64,000 nt of DNA from Kaustia mangrovi. Lineage in GTDB: Bacteria > Pseudomonadota > Alphaproteobacteria > Rhizobiales > Im1. The notes under the pieces were generated by a model. The model had not been told where the DNA came from. It did no database searches and saw only the letters and a list, made by a program, of their open reading frames with translations. The translations under genes were made by a program, and so were the position numbers. Shown here one piece after another: positions 51,490 to 59,876 of this stretch (within the stretch, counting starts at the first letter, position 1; each line of letters opens with the position of its first letter). The stretch covers positions 248,001-312,000 of the forward strand of contig NZ_CP058214.1 of assembly GCF_015482775.1 (NCBI RefSeq). The letters run 5' to 3'.

Positions 51490-52026
51490 GCGGCCGGCGG
51501 GATCCGCGATTTGCCCGCGTTTTCGCAATGCAGTGCGGCAAGACCGCACGCCATTCATGTATTTCGCAAGTAAATCGACTTTACATTGACGTAAATTTTA
51601 GTCATACGACGCCATTCTTTTGGGCATCTGCCGACGTATTTCGCACCGGATATCGGAGTCGGACGCTGGGCGGACGGGCCGCAGAACGCCTGTCTTTCGC
51701 GGCGCTTACTACCGTTTTCCGAGCCTTCCGGCGGTTCCTCGCCCTGTGACAGGCGACTTTCCGCCGTCGCGTGGGTATTCGTCACGCACCATAATTTCGA
51801 AATTCGCAACAAATAATTATTAAATAGAATTTCATTTTTTATCTGAAAAACGGTTCGGATTTGAAGTTAGGGACATGGTGATGACACAATAAATTCAATA
51901 AATGCTCATTCCAAAGCAGATTTTGCTGAGGTATATTGCGAGCCGTGATCGTCGCAGTGCGGATAGCGGGGGTCACATTACGGGGGCGCAATGCGCCGAC
52001 ACACCCTGATCAAGGAGGGAACCACA
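51490..52026. other. Non-coding gap of 537 bases upstream of the RTX gene
   Basis: No convincing gene is seen. It contains a small hairpin at 51533-51549 (GTGCGG-CAAGA-CCGCAC) that may end the secretion operon. GTAAA / TTTAC / GTAAA half-sites lie at 51570, 51580 and 51591, about one helical turn apart. The stretch 51780-51910 is very AT-rich and holds the second copy of the shared 16-base motif. The RTX promoter probably lies in this part. Confidence 0.6.
51800..51815 (+). promoter_or_regulatory. Shared 16-base motif, copy 2 (upstream of RTX gene)
   Basis: GAAATTCGCAACAAAT, identical at 15 of 16 positions to 48153-48168. It lies in the AT-rich part of the gap, 212 bases before the RTX start codon. 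A weaker relative, ATTTCGCAAGTAAAT, occurs at 51561. Confidence 0.4.
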
Positions 52027-52686
52027 ATGGCGACTCTCGAAGGCGGAGCGTTCGACGATACCTTAATGGGCTCGCCCGAAGCCGACATCATATTCGGGCG
52101 TGGGGGGGACGACATAGCTTTCGGGGAGGATGGAAACGACCTGCTGTTTGGGCAGGGCGGTGACGACATGCTGTTCGGCGGCGAAGGCTCCGACCAGCTT
52201 CTCGGCGGCGGCGGCGACGATCTGCTGTTCGGCGAGGAAGGCAACGATACGCTCCTCGGCGGCGGCGGAAACGACACCATGCTGGGCGGCGAGGGCGACG
52301 ATGTCGTGCTCGGCGGCGGCGGTGACGATCTGCTGTTCGGCAACGAGGGCAACGACACGCTCCTCGGCGGCGGTGGTAGCGATACCATCTTCGGCGGCGA
52401 GGGCAACGACATCATGGCCGGCGGCGGCGGTGCGGACACCTTCGTGTTCACCGGCGGCGGCGGACAGGATGTGGTCCTCGACTTCCAGGCCGGCCAGGAT
52501 ATGCTGCAGATTTCGCAGGGTATCAACGGAACGGACGTGGCGACGGCAGAGGATGTGGCCGCACGCGCGACCCAGGTTGGCGCCGACACGGTGGTCGATC
52601 TGGGCAATGGCGACACGATCACACTCTCCAACACCAATGCCGACGACGTACAGGACGATCCGGGCTCCTATTTCTCGGTCCAGTAA
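52027..52686 (+). CDS. Small RTX calcium-binding protein, probable type I secretion substrate
   Basis: A 219-residue protein with no recognisable catalytic domain. Residues 6-140 are fifteen in-register nonapeptides of GGxGxDxLx type, which fold into a calcium-loaded beta roll. The segment ADTFVF...DVVLDFQAGQDML that follows is like the C-terminal secretion module of serralysins, and the protein ends GSYFSVQ. It is strongly acidic and contains no Lys, Cys, His or Trp. ATG 52027 follows AAGGAGGG. The neighbouring type I exporter is the obvious export route. Possible roles include a surface layer, adhesion or calcium-dependent matrix; none is proven. Confidence 0.88.
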   Translation: MATLEGGAFDDTLMGSPEADIIFGRGGDDIAFGEDGNDLLFGQGGDDMLFGGEGSDQLLGGGGDDLLFGEEGNDTLLGGGGNDTMLGGEGDDVVLGGGGDDLLFGNEGNDTLLGGGGSDTIFGGEGNDIMAGGGGADTFVFTGGGGQDVVLDFQAGQDMLQISQGINGTDVATAEDVAARATQVGADTVVDLGNGDTITLSNTNADDVQDDPGSYFSVQ

Positions 52687-52694
52687 GCACCTGG

Positions 52695-52734
52695 CAGGTG
52701 TCCATGCGGGCTTTCCCGCTTGCATGGGCGCCTG
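52695..52734 (+). terminator. Hairpin after the RTX gene
   Basis: A long stem with small bulges (outer CAGG/CCTG, then CCAT/ATGG, then GCGGG/CCCGC around CTTT), beginning nine bases after the RTX stop. It lacks a clean T-tract. Together with the next palindrome it separates the RTX gene from the glycosyltransferase operon. Confidence 0.55.
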
Positions 52735-52745
52735 TTCGTTGGCGC

Positions 52746-52765
52746 GAGGGCCCGCGCGGGCCCTC
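52746..52765. terminator. Perfect GC palindrome, probable terminator
   Basis: A 20-base perfect palindrome (GAGGGCCCGC and its complement) followed by CGCAATTTGTG. With the hairpin at 52695 it probably ends transcription of the RTX gene before the operon starting at 52844. Confidence 0.55.
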
Positions 52766-52843
52766 CGCAATTTGTGAGTTCGGTCATCTCGTCGGTCGCG
52801 GCCTCTACCGGCCGTCGGCTGTTCGACCTGTCAGGGAGCGGCC

Positions 52844-55071
52844 ATGCTCGATCGTGGTGCCGCGGACGTCCAGGCGGGCGTTGCGGGCGGATTCGATATT
52901 CGTCGCCTGAGCGCGCAGACGCTCGTGCTCATCTGGGATGTTCCGACAAGATTGTGGACGTCTCCTCAGCTGGAGGCCGTCGAGGGCAAGCTGCCCGCAC
53001 CGATGGTAACGCTCAGACTGCCGCTCGCCTCGGGCGGGACGCGGCTGCTCTGGGCTCTGCGCGCGCCGCAGGATGCCGGCCTCAGGCTGCATGCCTATGC
53101 CGGTGCCTTGTCGTCGGGCGCGGAGGTCGCCATCGAGCCGGACACCCGCTTCGGTGCCCTCGATGTCGATGCGCTGCTCGACGATCTCACCCCGGCAAGC
53201 CGCCTGTCGCTGGCCTCGCGCATGCTGCAGGGCTGGCCCGGGCTGTTCGGGCTCCATCGCAGCCGTACATTCACCGGCCTCATTCACCGCTTCGTCGCGA
53301 GCCTCGTGGAGACACCGGCAGCCGTTCGCGCCGTCGCGAAGATCGGCGACGACCGTCTCGTCATGGAAACCGCGCTGCCGGCGACCTTCGGCAAGATCGA
53401 CGATGTCTTCGTCGTCGCGCCGAACGGGTTCGCGCGGCTCGGCGGCACGCCCCATCTGTCGGGAACCGACGGCCAGGGGCGCCGTGCGATGCATCTGGTC
53501 ATGGACCACGCCATGCTGCGCGACGACGGCTTCGTCGTCGTGGCCGGCGCGCAGGGCCTGGCCGTGCGGCGCATGGCGCAGGCTCGCCAGGTTCCCGATC
53601 TGCCGGCCTGGTGGCGCCAGCGCGCGACCATGGGGTCCGGCCTTTACGAACATATCGTTGCCGCGCTCGCCACTGGTACGGACAGCGACGCGCGCGCCGC
53701 GCTGGAATTCCAGCTTCGCTGCCCGCTCCAGCCCCAGCGCGTGACGGGCGGCAACGGATTGCCGGCGGCAGAGATCGATGTGGCCCTTTCGGGTCCATCC
53801 GGCCTCTTCGCCGGCGGTTGGTTCAGCGATCCCACCGATCTCGTCGACGGGCTGGATGTCCTCGACGGGGACGGCGGGTACCGGCCGCTGGACGACAATA
53901 TGCACCGCTTCCGCGGCCACGCGAACCGCGACGGCGAGACCGTCGAGGCGACGGGGTTCGTCGCCTTCCTCGATACGCAGGAGGGTGCAGCCCCGCTGCT
54001 GCAGCCCCGGTTCCTCCTGCGGCTCGCCTCCGGCGCGCGCTACCTCATGGTCCCGCCGCGCCAGCCGGTCGATCCGAGCGAGGCGCGGGCATCGGCGCTG
54101 CGGGCCATTCCCCCTCAGCATCTGGGCGACGACGTTCTGACGGGCTGTCTCGCGCCCACGCTCGGCGCGCTTCAGGAGCAGCACCGCGCCCGCGTCGGTA
54201 TCGATGCGGTGAAGACGATCGGGCAGCCTCTGGACAACCCCGAGATCAGCATCGTCGTCCCGCTCTACCGGGTCCTCGATTTCCTGCGCGTGCAGGTGGC
54301 GAGCTTCGCGGCCGATCCGGATATCGCGGAGCGCGGCGAGCTCGTCTATGTGCTCGATTCGCCGGAACAGGCCGAGGAGGTCGAGCACCTCATGCACGGC
54401 CTCCATCTGCTCTACGGCCTGCCCATGACGCTCGTCGTGATGAACCGCAATGGCGGCTATTCGCTGGCCTGCAATGCGGGCGCGCGGACCGCCCGCGGCC
54501 AGGTGCTGGCCATGCTGAATTCCGACGTCATTCCCTCCGGCCCCGGCTGGCTGGCGACGCTGGCGGCGCGCCTCGAGGGCGATGACGGCGCGGCGGCCGT
54601 CGGGCCGAAGCTCCTGTTCGAGGATGGTTCGATCCAGCATGCGGGCATGTATTTCGCGCGCGATTTCCGGGGGCAGTGGCTCAACCATCATTTCTACAAG
54701 GGGATGCCCGGCCGTTTCGCACCGGCCTGCGTGGACCGCATGGTGCCGGCGGTCACGGGGCCTGCCTCGTCGTGCCCCGCGCCGTCTTCGAGGATGTGGG
54801 CGGGTTCACGGAGGATTACGTCATCGGAGACTATGAAGATAGCGACCTCTGCCTCAAGATCCGCCGCGCCGGCCACGGCATCGCCTATGCCGCCAATGTG
54901 GAGCTCTATCATCTGGAGCGCCGCTCCATACAGCACAATGCCGACTACATGCGCGGCGTGGCGGCGCGCTACAACGCCTGGCTCCATGCCGGGCGCTGGA
55001 ACGACGCCATGACCGGGCTCATGGGCGAGGACGGCGCGGGCGGCGTGGATCCGGCGAGGTGGGCGGCATGA
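52844..55071 (+). CDS. Large protein with C-terminal GT2 glycosyltransferase domain, frame broken near residue 640
   Basis: The restored product is 742 residues. The first 450 residues are of no named family but include a region near residue 324 (GGWFSDPTDLVDGLDVL) like the GWxxDP domain of neighbouring proteins. A GT2 domain follows (about 465-720; ISIVVPLYRVLDFLRVQV, NGGYSLACNAGA, MLNSDVIPSGPGWL with the metal-binding Asp). The frame breaks at the GGGG run 54757-54760; one added G restores VTGACLVVPRAVFEDVGGFTEDYVIGDYEDSDLCLK. ATG 52844 follows AGGGAG. First gene of the surface-glycan operon. Confidence 0.85.
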
Positions 55072-55907
55072 GCGAGGTTGTCGCGCTTCAGGGCTATATG
55101 GGCGACGGCGCGGAGGGCTCCGACGAGCGCATCGAGTGGCTTGCCGAGACGATCCTGCGCAACCGCTTCCTGCCGGCCCCGCCGGCGGAGAACGTCTTTG
55201 TCGGCGATGGCGACTTCCGGCTCATCGGCACGGAGTTCCTGCGCCATTTCGTGCGGCTCGGGGGCTTGCGGCCGGAGCATCGCGTGCTGGATATCGGCTC
55301 AGGCATCGGGCGCATGGCGGTTCCGCTGACCCAGTATCTCGACCCCGAGACGGCGAGCTACGAGGGTATCGACCCGGTCCGGGAAGGCGTGGACTGGTGC
55401 AGCGAGACCGTCTCGCCGGTCTATCCCAATTTCCGCTTCCGCCATCTCGATATCGCCCATGATGTCTACAACCCGGCGGGCCGCATCAAGGGCGAGGAGC
55501 TGAGGCTTCCCTTCGACGATGCGGCGTTCGACTTCATCCTCATGGTGTCCGTCGCCACCCACCTGCCGGCTGTGGAGATCGGGTCCTATACGCGCGAGAT
55601 CGCCCGCGTTCTGGCGCCCGGCGGGCGGCTGTTCCTGTCGGCCTTCGTGATGGACGAAAGCGCGCGGACCCAGACGGAGGGGCGCGATGCGCGCCTCGGC
55701 TTCACGCCGGCCGGCGAGGGGCCGGAATGGTACGCCAATCCGGAGGCGCCGCTCGGCGCGGTCGCCTTCGAGGACGGCTTCATCGACGATGTCCTGCAGC
55801 GCGCGGGGCTGGCCATCCGGCGCAAGAGCCTCGGCCACTGGCGCGGACGGCAGGCGGCCCACTACCAGGACGTCTTCGTCGCGGAGAAGGGCGGGGAGGA
55901 GGCATGA
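55068..55907 (+). CDS. Class I SAM-dependent methyltransferase
   Basis: A 279-residue methyltransferase with the SAM-binding VLDIGSGIGRMAVPL motif (about residue 75), LPFDDAAFDFILMVSVATHLP, and the late IARVLAPGGRLFLSAFV segment. It starts at an ATGA overlap with the glycosyltransferase gene and ends at another with the next one. This tight coupling suggests that it methylates a sugar or glycan made by the operon. The substrate cannot be told from sequence. Confidence 0.87.
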   Translation: MSEVVALQGYMGDGAEGSDERIEWLAETILRNRFLPAPPAENVFVGDGDFRLIGTEFLRHFVRLGGLRPEHRVLDIGSGIGRMAVPLTQYLDPETASYEGIDPVREGVDWCSETVSPVYPNFRFRHLDIAHDVYNPAGRIKGEELRLPFDDAAFDFILMVSVATHLPAVEIGSYTREIARVLAPGGRLFLSAFVMDESARTQTEGRDARLGFTPAGEGPEWYANPEAPLGAVAFEDGFIDDVLQRAGLAIRRKSLGHWRGRQAAHYQDVFVAEKGGEEA

Positions 55908-57172
55908 GCACGCGGATCCTCGTGGTCGCCCACAACCATCCCGACTTCCACCCCGGGGGCACGGAGATCTTCGCCCACGACCTGTTCGGCGCCTACAAGC
56001 GCGCCGGCGCGGAGGCCCTGTTCGTCGGCGCGACCAATCGCATCCATCGCGAGCCGCGGCCCGGCACGAGCTTCCAGGCGGTCGGCGATGCCGGCGACGA
56101 GGTCGTGCTGTGGGCCGGCCATTTCGACCGGTTCATGATGAGCCAGACCGATCTTTACGGCGTGATCCAGGACCTGAAGGAGCTGCTCTGCGAGTTCCGG
56201 CCGGATATCGTCCACATCCACCACATGCTGCTGGTGGGCGCGGAGTTTCCCGCGCTCGTGCGCCGCATCCTGCCCGATGCGCTGATCGTGATGACGCTCC
56301 ACGACTACTATCCGATCTGCGCCCATGACGGGCTGATGGTGAAGACGGGCGCCTATGAACGCTGCGGCAAGGCCGATCCCTCGCGCTGCAATGGCTGCTT
56401 CCCGGACATCGCGCCGGACCGGTTCCTGCTGCGCGAGCTGAACATCAAGACGCATATGCGCGCGGTCGACCGCTTCATCTCGCCGAGCCAGTTCCTCAAG
56501 GACCGGTATGTCGGCTGGGGCATCGACGAGGACCGGATCTCGGTGGTGCGCAACGGCCGGCCCGCGGCGCATCCCGTGCCGGCGCGCAAGAGCGCTGACG
56601 GCCAGCGCAATGTCTTCGGTTATTTCGGCAATCTCAATCCGTGGAAGGGCGCGCCGGTGCTCCTGAAGGCCTGCCGCTATCTCATGGAGGCGGAGATCGA
56701 TTTCGAGCTGCGCATCCACGGCGGCGCGCCGTTCCAGAGCGAGAACTTCACCGACGAGCTTGAGGCGCTTCTGAAGGACACGGAGGGCTGCGTCACCTGG
56801 CACGGCGCCTATGGGCGCGGGGACGTGGCCGCGCTGATGGCCGGGGTGGACTGGGCGGTCCTGCCGTCGATCTGGTGGGAGAACGCGCCGCTCGTGATCC
56901 AGGAGGCCCAGCTTCACGGCCGGCCCATGATCGTCAGCGGCATAGGCGGCATGGCGGAGATGGTGACGGACGAGGAGACGGGCCTCCACGTCCGGCCCAA
57001 CGACCCCTTCGACCTAGCCCGCATCATGCGGCGCTGCATTCTGGAAGACAGGCTGTGGGACAGGCTCGCCCGCAACATCGCGCCGCCGCCCGATATCGAC
57101 GATGTCGCCGCCGCCCATCTCGAGCTGTTCGGCGACCTCCGCGAGGCGGCGGCCGCCGAAACGGCAGCCTGA
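55904..57172 (+). CDS. Family 4 glycosyltransferase with Cys-rich motif (copy 1)
   Basis: A 422-residue GT-B enzyme: ILVVAHNHPDFHPGGTEIFAHDL at the start, HIHHMLLVGAEFP, and the donor half with YFGNLNPWKGAPVLLKA and LPSIWWENAPLVIQEAQLHGRPMIVSGIGGM (EX7E-type). An insert of about 35 residues, C-A-H-D-G...C...CNGCFPDIAP, is shared with the copy at 62066 and may bind metal. It overlaps the methyltransferase gene by four bases. Confidence 0.87.
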   Translation: MSTRILVVAHNHPDFHPGGTEIFAHDLFGAYKRAGAEALFVGATNRIHREPRPGTSFQAVGDAGDEVVLWAGHFDRFMMSQTDLYGVIQDLKELLCEFRPDIVHIHHMLLVGAEFPALVRRILPDALIVMTLHDYYPICAHDGLMVKTGAYERCGKADPSRCNGCFPDIAPDRFLLRELNIKTHMRAVDRFISPSQFLKDRYVGWGIDEDRISVVRNGRPAAHPVPARKSADGQRNVFGYFGNLNPWKGAPVLLKACRYLMEAEIDFELRIHGGAPFQSENFTDELEALLKDTEGCVTWHGAYGRGDVAALMAGVDWAVLPSIWWENAPLVIQEAQLHGRPMIVSGIGGMAEMVTDEETGLHVRPNDPFDLARIMRRCILEDRLWDRLARNIAPPPDIDDVAAAHLELFGDLREAAAAETAA

Positions 57173-57198
57173 ACCCGGCGAACAGAGAGGACCCTGCG

Positions 57199-57954
57199 AT
57201 GTCAATGGCCGAGGCCACGCAAACCGATAGCGCAGTCGCGACAGAGCCGGCACCGGCCCAGATCGAGGGCCGGGTCGACGCCATAGACAATGGCCGTCTC
57301 TACGGCTGGGTCTGGGATCCGTCGCGGCCGGACGAGAGGATCGTCGTCCATGTCCTCATGAACGGCACGACGCTCGCCACCACCGTTGCCGACAAGCCCC
57401 GCGTGGATCTGAAGCGCAACGGCATCGGCGACGGCCATCATGCCTTCGATTTCGAGCTCTCCGAGGAGGCCGGGGCGGCCGCCGACCAGCTGACCGTGGT
57501 CGCCGCCTCCGCCGACACGGGCACCGAGATCGTGCTGCGGATCCCGACGACCGGCGAGCGCAATGCCGAGGCGGCCATGACGGTGCCGCTGAGCCTCATT
57601 CTCGACCGGCTCGACCGGGTGATCGCCGCCCAGCGGCATCTCCAGCGGGCGCAATACGAGACCGGGGAGAAGATCGACGATTCCGTGGAGCGGCTGCACA
57701 CGCTGCTGTCGTCGGAAAGCGGCCTGTCGGAGGCGGTCGACGTGGTCCGCGACCGGCAGTACGACGTGGCCAAGCGCATGGACGAGCTCGACGTCTTCCT
57801 GATGCGCTTCGACGGCGCTCTCGGGGATTTCGACGGCAGGCTCAAGAAGCTTGCCGAGCGCAGCAAGAACGACGTGCGCGCCCATCTCCTGCTCCTGTCG
57901 GGCTTCGTCGGCGTGATCACCGGGATCGTGCTCTCCATGATGTTCGGAGGATAG
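57199..57954 (+). CDS. Tail-anchored protein with GWxxDP domain and coiled coil; function unknown
   Basis: A 251-residue protein not matching a named enzyme. Residues about 22-105 form a probable beta-sandwich (GRVDAIDNGRLYGWVWDPSRP; VDLKRNGIGDGHHAFDFEL) of a type that also occurs inside large bacterial glycosyltransferases. Residues 125-225 are helical and probably coiled coil. The last 22 residues (LLLLSGFVGVITGIVLSMM) are a single membrane segment, so the protein is probably anchored by its tail with the rest in the cytoplasm. ATG 57199 follows GAGAGGA. It could be a scaffold for the glycosyltransferases; this is inference only. Confidence 0.75.
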   Translation: MSMAEATQTDSAVATEPAPAQIEGRVDAIDNGRLYGWVWDPSRPDERIVVHVLMNGTTLATTVADKPRVDLKRNGIGDGHHAFDFELSEEAGAAADQLTVVAASADTGTEIVLRIPTTGERNAEAAMTVPLSLILDRLDRVIAAQRHLQRAQYETGEKIDDSVERLHTLLSSESGLSEAVDVVRDRQYDVAKRMDELDVFLMRFDGALGDFDGRLKKLAERSKNDVRAHLLLLSGFVGVITGIVLSMMFGG

Positions 57955-57957
57955 GGC

Positions 57958-58947
57958 ATGACGGTCCACGGCATCGAGGCGCGCCAGAGAGCGCAGACCG
58001 CCGCCGGAAAGGACCGTTGTCGCACGGGCCTTCCCACCGGCAGCGAGGCCGGCGTTCTCGTGCTCGGAGGCAGCGGCCTCCTGGGCCGGGCGCTCGGCGC
58101 GGCCTACGATATGGCTGGCATATGGGCCTTCGCGCCGCCGAGACCGGTCGTCGATGCGACGGACGCCGCGGCGCTCGCCACCATGGTCGAGGCGCTCAGG
58201 CCCGCCATTGTCGTCAATGCCGCCGCCTTCACCGGCGTCGACGCGGCCGAGGAGCACCGCGAAGCCTGCCGGGCCGTCAATGCCGGCATCGCGGCCTCGC
58301 TTGCCGATGCGGTCGCCGGGATCGAGGGCACGCTGATCCATATCTCGACGGATTTCGTGTTCGACGGCGAGGCGAACCGCCCCTATCACGAATATGACGC
58401 CGTCGCGCCGGTGAACTGGTATGGCGCGACCAAGGAGGAGGGCGAGCGGGCCGTGCGGGCGAGCGGCTGCCGCCATGTCATCCTGAGGACGGCGTGGCTG
58501 CACGGCAGCGCACGCCGGTCCTTCGTCTCCGCGTTCCTCGACAGGCTCGCCGCCGGCGAGAGGGTCGATGCCGTATCGGACCGCGTCGCCTCGCCGACCT
58601 CCGTGGACGAGCTCGCGGACGCCATAACGGCGCTCACCGCGCGCCTGCGCGCCGGCAGGCCGGTGCCGTCGGGCACCTATCATTTCGCCGGCAAGGGCGG
58701 CGCGACGCCGCGCGACATCGCGCTGGAGATCGCTGCGATCTGCCGGGCCGATCCCCGCCTCGTCAACGGCGTCAGCGCGGCCGGACGCGACGAGCCCGCC
58801 CGCCGCCCGCGCTATGCGGCGCTCGACACGGGCCTTGCCCGCGCACGGCTCGGGCTGGAGCCCCGCCCCTGGCAGGACGGTGTGCGCCGGACTGTCGGCC
58901 TCCTGTCCGGCGGTCTCCTGTCCGGCGGCAATGGGAGGCGCGCATGA
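57958..58947 (+). CDS. rfbD: RmlD-like dTDP-4-dehydrorhamnose reductase family protein
   Basis: A 329-residue short-chain reductase of the RmlD family, which finishes dTDP-rhamnose or a related sugar. It has the NAD(P) motif VLGGSGLLGRAL (about residue 37), NAAAFTGVDAAEEHREACRAVN, STDFVFDG, and the catalytic YGATK. The first 30 residues are extra and may be untranslated if a later start is used. It lies 3 bases after the tail-anchored gene and overlaps rfbA by four. Partner genes rfbB and rfbC are not in the window. Confidence 0.85.
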   Translation: MTVHGIEARQRAQTAAGKDRCRTGLPTGSEAGVLVLGGSGLLGRALGAAYDMAGIWAFAPPRPVVDATDAAALATMVEALRPAIVVNAAAFTGVDAAEEHREACRAVNAGIAASLADAVAGIEGTLIHISTDFVFDGEANRPYHEYDAVAPVNWYGATKEEGERAVRASGCRHVILRTAWLHGSARRSFVSAFLDRLAAGERVDAVSDRVASPTSVDELADAITALTARLRAGRPVPSGTYHFAGKGGATPRDIALEIAAICRADPRLVNGVSAAGRDEPARRPRYAALDTGLARARLGLEPRPWQDGVRRTVGLLSGGLLSGGNGRRA

Positions 58948-59876
58948 AGGGCATCATCCTCGCAGGCGGAGAGGGCACCAGGCTGTGGCCGGTCACCAAG
59001 GCGACCAGCAAGCAGCTCCTCGCCGTCTGGGACAAGCCGATGATCTTCTACCCGCTCTCCACGCTCCTGCTGGCGGGGGTGCGGGACATCCTCGTCGTCA
59101 CCGGACCGGGACAGGCGGAGGCCTTCCGGTCCCTGCTCGGCGACGGCTCGGCATTCGGGGTCTCCATCGCCTATGCCAGCCAGCCGCGGCCCGAAGGCAT
59201 CGCCCAGGCCCTGCTGATCGGGCGGGACTTCCTGTCCGGCGAGGGCTGCGCGCTCGTCCTCGGAGACAATCTGTTCCATGGCGACAGGCTGCGCGAGCGC
59301 CTGAGGCGCGCGGTACGGCGGCCCGCCGGGGCGACGGTCTTCGCCCATCCCGTGCGCGACCCGCAGCGCTACGGCGTCCTGGCCTTCGACGGCGACGGCG
59401 CGCCGCTCGACATCATCGAGAAACCGGCCTCTCCGCCGTCCAATCTCGCCGTGACGGGCTTCTATCTCTATGACGGTACCGCGCCGGACCGCGCCGCCGA
59501 GCTTCGGCCATCGGCACGCGGGGAACTCGAGATCACCGACCTCAACCGGTCCTATCTGGAGGACGGCGAACTTGCGGTCGAGACGCTCGGGCGCGGCTGT
59601 GCCTGGCTCGATACCGGAACGCCCGCGAGCCTCCTGCAGGCGGCGCAGTTCGTCCAGGCGATCGAGGAGCGCCAGGGCCTCAAGGTCGGCTGCCCGGAGG
59701 AGACCGCATTCCAGCTCGGCCTGATCGACGCGGACGGGCTTGCCGAGCGTGCCCGCGCCTATGGCAGCAGCGAATACGGCCTCTATCTCGCACATCTCGC
59801 CCGGGAGGAGGGCAGTGTCCCGGACCCCGCGGGCGGCCTGCCGGTCGGCGGCGAGAGCAGGATGAGCCTGCCATGA
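58944..59876 (+). CDS. rfbA: Glucose-1-phosphate thymidylyltransferase (RmlA-like)
   Basis: Activates glucose 1-phosphate with dTTP, the first step to dTDP-sugars. The 310-residue protein has the nucleotidyltransferase motif ILAGGEGTRLWPVTKATSKQLL, the metal-binding VLGDNLFHGD, IIEKP, VTGFYLYD, and LEITDLNRSYLEDGEL; AWLDTGTPASLLQAAQFV follows. It is coupled to rfbD by ATGA and to the next gene in the same way. The C-terminal 20 residues are longer than usual. Confidence 0.9.
   Translation: MKGIILAGGEGTRLWPVTKATSKQLLAVWDKPMIFYPLSTLLLAGVRDILVVTGPGQAEAFRSLLGDGSAFGVSIAYASQPRPEGIAQALLIGRDFLSGEGCALVLGDNLFHGDRLRERLRRAVRRPAGATVFAHPVRDPQRYGVLAFDGDGAPLDIIEKPASPPSNLAVTGFYLYDGTAPDRAAELRPSARGELEITDLNRSYLEDGELAVETLGRGCAWLDTGTPASLLQAAQFVQAIEERQGLKVGCPEETAFQLGLIDADGLAERARAYGSSEYGLYLAHLAREEGSVPDPAGGLPVGGESRMSLP

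Noticed and set aside
51486-51749. 87-residue gene after the adaptor gene
   Set aside because: It starts inside the adaptor's end, has no ribosome-binding site, family or codon bias like its neighbours, and covers probable regulatory DNA.
52040-52440. CRISPR-like or tandem-repeat array
   Set aside because: The repeats are in-frame nonapeptide codons of the RTX protein without spacers.
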